A stretch of DNA of 64,000 bases from Acidobacteriota bacterium (GTDB lineage Bacteria > Acidobacteriota > Vicinamibacteria > Vicinamibacterales > CAVVIG01): NCBI GenBank assembly GCA_003222395.1, contig QHWB01000050.1:107640-171639 (forward strand), given 5' to 3'. Shown piece by piece: positions 51,302 through 59,497 of the stretch (positions are counted from its first letter, which is position 1; each line of letters starts with the position of its first letter). The notes under the pieces are model-generated. The model saw nothing but the letters and a program-made list of their open reading frames with translations, was not told where the DNA came from and ran no database searches. The position numbers were made by a program, and so were the translations under genes.

Positions 51302-52219
51302 CTATTGCTTGGTGCCGGAGCCGGTCTTCGTTTTGCCCAACTCGCTCACCGCCGCCTTGAACCCTGTCGCGAGCTTGTCGGCCGGTCCGGTCCCCCAATA
51401 GTGCAGGAAATAGATCGTCGGTCTCGTGTCGGTCATGTGGTGATGGATCGCCACAACCTCGAGGCCGTTCTTCCGCAGCGCCTTGAGCACCGGTGTCACT
51501 TCGTTCGCGAGCATCGCGACGTCGCCGGCAATCGCGGCATTGTCGTTGGTCCCGACGAACGCGGCCCAGGTGTTCAGCCCCATGCGCGCGTTGATCGGCG
51601 CGCCCATTTCGGTGAGCTTCAGATCGTCTCGGCCGATCGTGATTTTGTAGACGGCTCCCGTCTGTTCGCCTTGGGTGCCGACGATCTGCGCGAGTTTGGC
51701 GGTGTCGATCTGGGGTGTCAATGTGGCTGGCGCCGCCGGAGTCGTCGCCGGCCGGCTCGTGCCCTTGCCAATCAGATCGAGCGCGGGCTTCACCTTACGC
51801 GCGAGGTCTGCCGGCTTTCCGTGACCATGCACATGCATGTAGAGCATGCGCGGTTCGTCAAAGAAGAAATGATTGTGTAGCGCGGTAACATCGAGTCCGT
51901 TGTCGAGCAACGCGGACATGACGGGATTCACCTCGTCTTGCGTCAGCACGAGATCGCCCATCATCACGTCCATGCCGCCTGTGCCTTTCGTCATCGCGAT
52001 CCACCCGCCGAACCCAAATGGCGTCGGCGTTTTCACGTTCGCAACCGTGACGCTGACGTCATTCCGCGGGATGTTGACCTTCAGAACGTTCGCTTTGTAG
52101 TCGCCTTGTTTCCCGAGCGCCGTCAGGACTTGCTGATACTCGGCGGGAACATCCTGCGCCGCCGCGGCGGATGTGAAGCACACGGACAGCACGGCCCAGA
52201 TTGTTGCAAAGCGTTTCAT
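51302..52219 (-). CDS. secreted DUF1259 protein with two repeats
   Basis: A 305-aa exported protein; GGAGGAG lies 4 bases before the ATG. Two DUF1259-like units are present: the first ends in VTALHNHFFFDEPRMLYMHV followed by HGHG, the second in VVAIHHHMTDTRPTIYFLHY followed by WGTG. The clustered His could hold a metal. The function of DUF1259 is unknown. It overlaps the sensor-kinase stop (ATGA) and precedes the efflux genes, so it is probably under the same two-component control. Confidence 0.82.
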   Translation of the reverse strand: MKRFATIWAVLSVCFTSAAAAQDVPAEYQQVLTALGKQGDYKANVLKVNIPRNDVSVTVANVKTPTPFGFGGWIAMTKGTGGMDVMMGDLVLTQDEVNPVMSALLDNGLDVTALHNHFFFDEPRMLYMHVHGHGKPADLARKVKPALDLIGKGTSRPATTPAAPATLTPQIDTAKLAQIVGTQGEQTGAVYKITIGRDDLKLTEMGAPINARMGLNTWAAFVGTNDNAAIAGDVAMLANEVTPVLKALRKNGLEVVAIHHHMTDTRPTIYFLHYWGTGPADKLATGFKAAVSELGKTKTGSGTKQ

Positions 52220-53655
52220 GCGTCTCCTCCCATGCGTTGAGTTGCGTGTTCCTGATGTTCAACGATCGTCCCGGTGCGGGCCGGCAGCACAATTTCAAAG
52301 ATCGACCCGCCGTTGGTGCCTTCTTTGACAGAGATGGACCCGCCGTTCGCTTCGACGGCCCAGCGCGCGATGGCCAGTCCGAGTCCGGTACCACCGGCAT
52401 CCCGTGACCTGGCTTCGTCCAGGCGAAAGAAGCGGTCGAAGATTCGCTCGCGATGTTCAGCCGCGATACCCGGTCCTTGATCGGCCACGGCAAGAATCGC
52501 GCGGTCTCGGTCCGCGTGAATCCGAACCTCGATCGAGGAACCGCGAGGGCTGTATTTAATCGCGTTGTCCACGACATTCGTGATCGCCTCTCGCAGAACC
52601 AGCCGATCAGCAGTCACCGAGATGTTTGCCGCTTGCTCGATCCTGAGACGTTGATTCCGCTCTTCGGCGAGGATACCCAGCGACGACACGACATCACGTG
52701 CGAGCTGACCCAAGTCGACTGACTCTCGAGACAGACGGACCGTCCCCGCATCTCCGTACGACAGCCGCAGCAGGGTGTCGACGAGCGTCGTCAGCCGATC
52801 GACCTCTTCGAGCATGCTACCCATCGCCTCCTTGTATTCCGCAGGCGTCCGGGTCTCGTGCAATCCGATCTCACCGATGCCGCGAATCACTGAGAGCGGT
52901 GTTCGCAGCTCGTGCGACGCGTCAGCGGTAAAGCGGCGGAGTTGGTCGAATGACGATTCGAGGCGGGCAAATGTGTCGTTGATGACGGCAGCCAACCGGC
53001 CAATCTCGTCGTGCTGGTTCGAAACCGACAGTCGTTCATGCAGACGATCGGCCGTAATCCGCCTCGCTTCCGACGCCAGATGGTCGATCGGCGTGAGCGC
53101 GCGGCGCGCGAGCACATAGCCGCCAATGCCGGCGAGTGCGACGACGAGCGGCAGGCCGAGCACGAGCACGACCAGAATTTCCCAGAGCTGTGTACGCAAG
53201 CGGTCTTCAGACCGGGACACTCTCAACACGACCGCACGCCCGCCGACCAACGATGTGCCCGTGAGCGTTCGCCATCGGCTTCCGTTGGTCACAACCGATT
53301 CATACCGAGGCGTCGTTGTCGCAGCGGCGATGGCGACGGCCGGCAATGCGACAGACGCACTCGAACGGTAGATCGGCTCGCCGCCAGCGGACCACACATC
53401 GCTACCGCGGGCTTCGTCGTTGTCCGGGTCGTGATGGCGATCGCCCGACCACGCGATGCGACCGTCAGGAGCCGGCGCGAGAAAGCCTTCGGCCGTTTCG
53501 AAGTCGTCGTGCAGCTGGTCGTCGAGCTGCTCGAGGAACTCGTGGCGCACGGCCACGAACGTCGCCGTGGCGTAGACGACCATCATCAGGAACAGTACGA
53601 CCGTGTACCAGCCGGTGAGGCGAACGCGAATCGAGGGTGTGGACCACCAGTGCAT
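52216..53655 (-). CDS. membrane sensor histidine kinase of the efflux operon
   Basis: A 479-aa kinase with two membrane helices (VVLFLMMVVYATATFVAV and VVLVLGLPLVVALAGIGGYV) flanking a periplasmic sensor of about 115 residues containing GDRHHDPDNDEARGSDVWSA, rich in His and Asp. Then come HAMP, HisKA ([20 protein letters not shown]) and HATPase (NVVDNAIKYSPRGSS; DAGGTGLGLAIARWAVEANG). CusS-like layout. Its ATG overlaps the regulator stop by one base (TGATG). Confidence 0.9.
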   Translation of the reverse strand: MHWWSTPSIRVRLTGWYTVVLFLMMVVYATATFVAVRHEFLEQLDDQLHDDFETAEGFLAPAPDGRIAWSGDRHHDPDNDEARGSDVWSAGGEPIYRSSASVALPAVAIAAATTTPRYESVVTNGSRWRTLTGTSLVGGRAVVLRVSRSEDRLRTQLWEILVVLVLGLPLVVALAGIGGYVLARRALTPIDHLASEARRITADRLHERLSVSNQHDEIGRLAAVINDTFARLESSFDQLRRFTADASHELRTPLSVIRGIGEIGLHETRTPAEYKEAMGSMLEEVDRLTTLVDTLLRLSYGDAGTVRLSRESVDLGQLARDVVSSLGILAEERNQRLRIEQAANISVTADRLVLREAITNVVDNAIKYSPRGSSIEVRIHADRDRAILAVADQGPGIAAEHRERIFDRFFRLDEARSRDAGGTGLGLAIARWAVEANGGSISVKEGTNGGSIFEIVLPARTGTIVEHQEHATQRMGGDA

Positions 53656-54338
53656 CAGGGCTCGCCCTCTCTCAACACGAACCCCACGCCGCGAACCGTG
53701 TGAATAAGCCGTGCGCCGCCTTCGTTGTCGACTTTCCTGCGGAGCCGGGTCATCTGCACGTCGATCACGTTGTCGAGCGGCGTCGCGCGGCGCGGCTCTT
53801 TCCAGACCTCACGCGCCAGCATTTCCCGCGAGACGAGATGGCCCTGATGTCGAAGCAGATACTCCAGCAGCTCGAATTCGCGCGCGGTCAGATCGAGCAG
53901 CGCATCACCGCGCGTGGCGCGGCGCGTCACGAGGTCCAGTTCCAGGTCGGCAGCCTTCAAACGAAGCACGTCGGACGGCCGGCCACGGCGAAGGAGGGCG
54001 CGAATCCGCGCGAGCAGCTCCGGCAACGCGAATGGCTTGACCAGGTAATCGTCGGCGCCCAGGTCGAGGCCGAGCACGCGATCGTCCACGCCGTCACGGG
54101 CGGTCAGAATCAGGACTGGCGTCTCGATGTGCCACTGCCTCAGCGTCTGCAGGATTTCGAGTCCGCTCCGACCTGGCAGCATCAAGTCCAGGACGACGAG
54201 GTCGAACACCTCCGCATTCGCGCGAAAGAACCCGTCTTCACCAGTCGCCGCCACGACGACGTCGTAGTGCTCCGCCTGCAGCGCCGACGCGAGGATCTGC
54301 GCGAGTTTTCGCTCGTCTTCGACGACCAGGACACGCAC
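53655..54338 (-). CDS. OmpR-family response regulator of the efflux operon
   Basis: A 227-aa regulator. The receiver shows VLVVEDERKLA, DLVVLDLMLPGRSGLE and DDYLVKPF (phospho-Asp near 51, Lys near 101). The winged helix shows DLTAREFELLEYLLRHQGHL, VIDVQMTRLRRKVD and HTVRGVGFVLRE. It resembles CusR/CopR regulators, but the sequence alone does not fix the signal. It is the promoter-proximal gene of the minus-strand run that contains the kinase, DUF1259 and efflux genes. Confidence 0.92.
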   Translation of the reverse strand: MRVLVVEDERKLAQILASALQAEHYDVVVAATGEDGFFRANAEVFDLVVLDLMLPGRSGLEILQTLRQWHIETPVLILTARDGVDDRVLGLDLGADDYLVKPFALPELLARIRALLRRGRPSDVLRLKAADLELDLVTRRATRGDALLDLTAREFELLEYLLRHQGHLVSREMLAREVWKEPRRATPLDNVIDVQMTRLRRKVDNEGGARLIHTVRGVGFVLREGEP

Positions 54339-54348
54339 TACCCGAATG

Positions 54349-54888
54349 TTACCGGGCTGGCTTCGACCCGTTCCTGACTTTTCTGTCAGGCAGGACGCTC
54401 ATGCGTCGCCGGTCAGCGGTGAGTTGGGCTTCTTGACGGCGAGCGTTCGCGCGGGTTTCGCGAAGGACGGATTCCGCCTCCAGAAACGGCATCGCAAGGA
54501 GTCGCGGAAGCGACGACGACCGCACCGGGTCCGCGTCGTCCAGACCGTAAACCACTGAGGACGCGTGCTCGGTCGGCATAAAGGTTCCAAACATGCGGTC
54601 GTAGATCGACAGCACGTTGCCGTAGTTCGAATTCGTCTCGGAGCTGTCGCGCGAATGATGGATTTTGTGGACGTTCGGGGTCACCCAGACCACAGACAGC
54701 ACGCGGTCGAGTGGTGCCCATAGCCGGATATTGGCGTGCTCGACGAGACCACGGGACCGATTTCTCTTCGTCGTGATTTTGTGTTTTCGTGGCGACACGC
54801 CTTTAACGCGCGAGACCGCGAACATGACAGACGCGACGAACGCCACGCGGGCCAGACGATTCAGCCGGGGTATCTTCAGCTCCCTCAA
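54349..54888 (-). pseudogene. C-terminal remnant of a sterol-desaturase/fatty-acid-hydroxylase gene
   Basis: A 179-aa frame whose middle (NVHKIHHSRDSSETNSNYGN, then YDRMFGTFMPTEHASSVVYG) is the C-terminal metal-site region of the family (HxxHH, NYG, DRxFGT). The N-terminal membrane helices and the first two His boxes are missing. The residues before it read as Arg/Lys-rich noise, and the frame begins inside the end of the TonB-receptor gene. It is therefore a truncated remnant unless the missing part lies elsewhere. Confidence 0.7.
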
Positions 54889-57800
54889 AACACGAACTTC
54901 GTCGCGATCTGAATCAATCGTGGTGATGCGGCGGCGACGATTTGGCCGAACGTCGAGCTGGTAATGTTGCCATCCACGGCGCCCGCACCGTAGAACTGCG
55001 GCTGGTTGAGCACGTTGAAGGCTTCCACGCGAACCTGCAGCGACTTGTTCGGCGTCAGGCTTACGTTCTTGATCAATGCCATATCAAAGTTCTGAATTCC
55101 GGGTCCATAGCAGAAGCGGCGAGGAGCGCTCCCGATCTCGCCGAGGGCTGGAAGACTGAAGCACGACGTATTGAACGCGGGGCCCTTCGCAGGGTCGCGA
55201 TTAACCTGCAGATCGCAGCCGAGCGAGTAGTTGGGGGTGTCGACCAGGTTGTTGTTCACGCCGTTGCCGAACGTACCGAGCAATGACGTGTCGGCACTGT
55301 TGTAGAGCGTGACCGGAAATCCGGAACTGAACCGCGTCGTCCCAGAAATCGTCCAGCGTTCGGTCCACTCGTTGCGACGTCCGAATAGCCTGCCAAACGG
55401 CAGGTCATAGTTGTAGCTCACGACGAAGTTGTGCCGCATGTCGAACGCCGACGGCGCTTCTGACCGATGAATGTCGAACGGATTCACTTGTTCACCGAGG
55501 TTCGAGGCCACATCGACGGATTTGCTCAGGGTGTACCCAGCTTGGACGGAGGCGTTCCCACGTGTGTACCGAAGATTCAACTCGAGCGCGTTGTATCGCG
55601 AGTACCCTGTCGTCTCCTGCCGCGTCATCGTTCCGTAGTCCGGACCGAGCGGTCCTCTGGTGCCGTTGATCACCTGGCCGTCCTTCGTGACGAAGATTCC
55701 GTTCTCCGCGAATGGGCCGCACGTGGGGCTGCCCGGCGCCACTTGATCGGGCTGACTGACGCTGAGGCAGAGGGCAGCATTACCCGGATTTGCCTGGCGG
55801 ATGACCAGGATGTTGTGTCCGCGGCTGCCGACGTAACTTGCCGTCGCAACGGCGTTGGCCGCCAATTCGCGCTGCACCGAGAGCATGTAGTTCTCGGAGT
55901 ACGGCGTCTTGTTGTCATTGCCGAAGAACGGATCCGCGTTGACAGGAATGAACTTCGACCAGTCGATGTTCGAGACCGGGTTGCCCGCGGACGCGCCCAG
56001 CGGTGGGGGCGGAAACGGAAACCGCTGACCGTTGTTCGTCCCATCGGCCGCGGTGACGAACGGCGTCTCGAACAGGGGCGGCGCCGGACTCAAGTAGTTG
56101 TACCCATACGGCGGCACGCCGTACATGATGCCGGCGGAGAGACCCTGGAATGCTGTGTAGAAAATCCCGTAGCTGCCCCTCACGCTGAACTTCTCACTCG
56201 GTGCGTAGGCGATGCCGACCCGCGGCGCCACGTTGTCCCAGCGCGTTGGCGAGAGGCCCCGACCGATCCCGGGATCGCCCGGAACCACAAGACCGAGCGG
56301 TGCACCTGGAAACACCACGGAGTTCTGGCCGGGCACGATCGTCTGAATCTGATTGTCGCGTTCGTACCATGGCTGCATGACGTCCCATCTCATTCCGTAG
56401 TTGAACGTCACACGCGATCCGATTCGCCAGCTGTCCTGCGCGAACAGCGCGCCGTACTTGTTACGCAGGTGGAAGACTCCTCCGGTCGATTGGATGTAGT
56501 TGCTCGGGATCCCGAGCAGGAAATCTGCAAAATCGCTCCCCGTTTCCGTGCCGGCAAAAGTAAACGTGCCGTTGAACGTCGCGTTAGGATCGAGCTCCAC
56601 CTGCGAGAACTGGAACTGTCCGCCCACTTTCACCGTGTGCGTGCCGAACACCTTCGAGAGGCTGTCGTTGAAATTGAACGTCTGATTGACTTGGTTCACG
56701 CCGGTGATCGTGACACCCATCGTCAACGCGTCGAACGCGATGTTCTCGACGCCTTCGAGCTCCGGTGCCTGGACGACGATCCCCGGCGTGGCGGGCCCGG
56801 TCACGAATCCCTGCGAGGCGAGACTGACACCCCGCCCACCGTTCGGGAATCCGACGTTGTTCGCATTCCGCGTGAACGTCGCGTGAAATTCGTTCACCGC
56901 GCCGTTGCGCATCACGGTGTTATCACCCACCGCAAAGAGCTGCGCGCGCCCCAGGGTCAGTGCGTCGAAGCCAGGTACGTTGGCGCCGCCCTGCTGACCC
57001 GGATACGGATTATCGAGTCGATAGTCGTCGAAGAAGTAGTACCCCGACAGCAGCCCGAGGCGGCTGTTGCCGTCCACACGGTACGCAAACTTGTCGTCGC
57101 GTACGGTCTTCGCGAAGGCGCCCGTCGAAAACAGATTCTCGCCGCTGTTGGGCGGCGGGATGTACTGCAGCAGACGCTGAGCAGGCGATGACCACGCCTG
57201 TTGAGGGATCATCGCGTTCGGCAGCACGCACTGCGCAGCCGTCGTGCATCCGGGGAAGTAGTAGGGCTCGCCCGGCGACACCGCGTACCCAAGCCGCTGC
57301 GACAGCAGGTTCGCCCAGTACCGACCGTTCACCGTCCCTGTCAGCGAGCTCGCAACATCGGCGAAGTTCCCGGCGCGCTCTGCGCCGGATGGAACCGGAA
57401 TGAGTCCGGTCTCAATCCCTTGCGTGGTCCGAGTCGCTTCGTAATCGGCAAAGAAGAACACCTTCTGCCGCTTGAGCGGTCCCCCAATAGTCCCGCCCGG
57501 TTGATTCTGGTTGAATGTGGCTCGCTCCGGCGAAAAGTAGTTCCTCGCGTCGAGCGCGGTGTTGCGAAAGAACTCGAACATGTCGCCGTGCAACATATCG
57601 CTGCCCGACTTGGTGACGACGTTGATGATGCCGCCATTGTAGTTACCGTGCTCGGGATCGAAGTTGTTCGTCAGGACGCGGAACTCATCGATCGAGTCGA
57701 GGTTCGGCACGACCGCTGTGCCGCCGTTCATGTGCTCCTGGACGTCGCCACCATTCACGAGAAAGCCATTCGCGGTTTCGCGCTGGCCACTGACCGACAC

Positions 57801-58406
57801 ATTACCCGCGTTGAGCTGTCCGGACGGCGCGATCGTGCCGGTCACGCCCGCCATGATCACCGAGTTGGCCTGGATCGTCGTCGTCGGTATGACGCCGGGC
57901 TGAATCGATAACAGATCCGTGTAGCTGCGCCCGTTCAATGAGAGTGTGGTCATCGTCTGTGCGGGTACGACTTCGCCGAGCTGGGTCGAGATCGTGTCAA
58001 CGCGAATTTGATTCGCCGTGACGGTCACGGTCTCCGATTGGGATCCGATCTCGAGCGTGGCATTGACCTGCAGCGCGGCGTCCGTGTCGACCACGACGCC
58101 GGCCCGCCTGAGAGGTTTGAATCCCTCGATTTGAAAGGTGAGGTCATACCGGCCGACGGGCAGCTTGGGCAGCGAATAGAAGCCCTGTGCGTCGGTGACG
58201 ACCACGACTTGCGTGCCGAGTACCGTGTTCATCGCCGTCACGGTGACGCCCGGCGTGACACCACCGGTCGGATCCTTGACGGTCCCTGAAATGCTGCCCC
58301 CCACTTGAGCCGAAACACCGGCGACCAAGGTTCCGAAGACCAGCAAGACAACAATTCCGAAACGGGTCGCGGCCAACGGCCCGGACCCCATCACCGACTG
58401 TCTCAC
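54885..58406 (-). CDS. Oar-like TonB-dependent outer-membrane receptor
   Basis: A 1173-aa protein. After the signal peptide (ending VSAQVGGS) comes a carboxypeptidase-regulatory-like domain (SGTVKDPTGGVTPGVTVTAM; GFYSLPKLPVGRYDLTFQIE), a plug (VSLNGRSYTDLLSIQPGV-like segment, then GGIINVVTKSGSDMLHGDMF) and a long barrel (ARNYFSPERATFNQNQPGGT; YNYDLPFGRLFGRRNEWTER) ending in LIQIATKFVF, with a terminal Phe. This layout is the Oar/TonB family that is greatly expanded in Acidobacteriota. The substrate is unknown. No TonB or transport partner is adjacent. Confidence 0.9.
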   Translation of the reverse strand: MRQSVMGSGPLAATRFGIVVLLVFGTLVAGVSAQVGGSISGTVKDPTGGVTPGVTVTAMNTVLGTQVVVVTDAQGFYSLPKLPVGRYDLTFQIEGFKPLRRAGVVVDTDAALQVNATLEIGSQSETVTVTANQIRVDTISTQLGEVVPAQTMTTLSLNGRSYTDLLSIQPGVIPTTTIQANSVIMAGVTGTIAPSGQLNAGNVSVSGQRETANGFLVNGGDVQEHMNGGTAVVPNLDSIDEFRVLTNNFDPEHGNYNGGIINVVTKSGSDMLHGDMFEFFRNTALDARNYFSPERATFNQNQPGGTIGGPLKRQKVFFFADYEATRTTQGIETGLIPVPSGAERAGNFADVASSLTGTVNGRYWANLLSQRLGYAVSPGEPYYFPGCTTAAQCVLPNAMIPQQAWSSPAQRLLQYIPPPNSGENLFSTGAFAKTVRDDKFAYRVDGNSRLGLLSGYYFFDDYRLDNPYPGQQGGANVPGFDALTLGRAQLFAVGDNTVMRNGAVNEFHATFTRNANNVGFPNGGRGVSLASQGFVTGPATPGIVVQAPELEGVENIAFDALTMGVTITGVNQVNQTFNFNDSLSKVFGTHTVKVGGQFQFSQVELDPNATFNGTFTFAGTETGSDFADFLLGIPSNYIQSTGGVFHLRNKYGALFAQDSWRIGSRVTFNYGMRWDVMQPWYERDNQIQTIVPGQNSVVFPGAPLGLVVPGDPGIGRGLSPTRWDNVAPRVGIAYAPSEKFSVRGSYGIFYTAFQGLSAGIMYGVPPYGYNYLSPAPPLFETPFVTAADGTNNGQRFPFPPPPLGASAGNPVSNIDWSKFIPVNADPFFGNDNKTPYSENYMLSVQRELAANAVATASYVGSRGHNILVIRQANPGNAALCLSVSQPDQVAPGSPTCGPFAENGIFVTKDGQVINGTRGPLGPDYGTMTRQETTGYSRYNALELNLRYTRGNASVQAGYTLSKSVDVASNLGEQVNPFDIHRSEAPSAFDMRHNFVVSYNYDLPFGRLFGRRNEWTERWTISGTTRFSSGFPVTLYNSADTSLLGTFGNGVNNNLVDTPNYSLGCDLQVNRDPAKGPAFNTSCFSLPALGEIGSAPRRFCYGPGIQNFDMALIKNVSLTPNKSLQVRVEAFNVLNQPQFYGAGAVDGNITSSTFGQIVAAASPRLIQIATKFVF

Positions 58407-58665
58407 GTCGAAGAACCTCCTCAGGATTGGCGCAACTTGGCCTGCTGAGCACCGATGAGAAACTCCAAGCCGAAGGCACCAAACCGCTCACGAATCGTCA
58501 GCATCGGCGTATTCGCTGCGGCGCGGCTCGAGCAGTGTGTTCCGGTCAGTAACTGGTCGCGCACCGGTCAGTGCGCCGCGCACGCACACAAACGCGGTCA
58601 ATTTCCGCATCGTAGTCGCGCTGCTCCGCTTCGTTCACCTGAAGAGTCTCTGAACTTTTCGTCAT
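58407..58665. other. region before the receptor gene; no clear gene
   Basis: A minus-strand frame beginning MLTIRERFGAFGLEFLIGAQ is short and ends within 90 bases; it may be a remnant. Otherwise nothing coding is seen. Paired CCGGTCAGT repeats are listed separately. Confidence 0.4.
58542..58571. repeat. two CCGGTCAGT direct repeats, 21 bp apart
   Basis: CCGGTCAGT occurs at 58542-58550 and again at 58563-58571. The 21-base centre-to-centre distance equals two helical turns, which fits a tandem regulator-binding site. No regulator gene is next to it. Confidence 0.35.
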
Positions 58666-58947
58666 GTGATCGTCCTGCTGGGCGGCGAGGCCGGACTGCG
58701 TGTCGGTTTTCAGAGCGCATCTGAACGTCAGCGCCGTTCACCGTCTACGTTCTGTTCGCACCTGGCGATGCGTGGCGCGCCGGCGCGGGCGATTCAGGAG
58801 CTCGCCGGACATCAGGACCTGACGACGACGCAGCGGTACATGCATCTGAGTCCCGCCGCGATCGAAGGCGCGATTCGGCTGCTCGATTTGCCGAAAAACG
58901 CACGCGAACGTGGAGATTTTGGAGACGGCGGGAGGTGTAATTACTAA
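58666..58947 (+). pseudogene. tyrosine-recombinase (phage integrase) remnant with internal deletion
   Basis: The frame starts with VIVLLGGEAGLRVGFQ, matching the helix around the first catalytic Arg (GEAGLR). It then jumps directly to FCSHLAMRGAPARAIQELAG followed by HQDLTTTQRYMHLS, the His/Arg box and catalytic Tyr region. The usual 80-100 residues between the two are missing, and LRHTF is altered to SPSTF. Upstream there is no N-terminal half. It is an inactive scar of an integrated element. Confidence 0.75.
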
Positions 58948-59497
58948 GGTCGGTACGCTGGAAGAGGATAGTGGTGGTCTACCGAAAATGAGTAACGATC
59001 GGTCACCCGTCCAGGTAACAGCGCGTGGCCGCACCTCCTGAAAGCTCGATCAGCTTCCGAACGGGGTTGAGAGCTGTGGATGCCCAGCGTCCAGAATCCT
59101 CAACTCGGATGGGACGCGGCGGGCGCCGCGTCACGAGGGTCGCAGGCATCGATGGAGGACCGCGTCGCCCCCTTTTGACGATCTGCGTTCCCTGAACCGC
59201 CAGCCTGTATTACAAGCAAACATCCCACGCACAATAGCTCGACAATTCTTGCACTCGAACGGTTGAGCGCGCTACGCCACGACAGATACCGTCAGGCCAT
59301 GCGGAACCATAACTGATGCAGTTGCTAGTATTTGTCCGAATCAAGAACAGTCTGTCGTCCCCGAACGCGCTTCGAGGTACAAAAAATGCAAAAAGGCCGC
59401 GCCGAGCTGGCAGAAATGTGAGGACGAAAACGCCTTCGCCCTCTGCGAGCCAAACCTTCCCGTGGTCAACCCACCGCTTTCGCCCAGGAGGCAGCCT
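58948..59497. other. intergenic region before the Ig-repeat protein
   Basis: No gene is recognised. It contains a GC-rich inverted stretch (GGACGCGGCGGGCGCCGCGTC near 59110) and an AT-rich patch near 59380 (TACAAAAAATGCAAAAAGGC) that may hold the promoter of the following gene. Confidence 0.45.

Noticed and set aside
55467..57191. 574-codon plus-strand frame opposite the TonB receptor
   Set aside because: Shadow of a well-supported 1173-aa receptor; no protein pattern.
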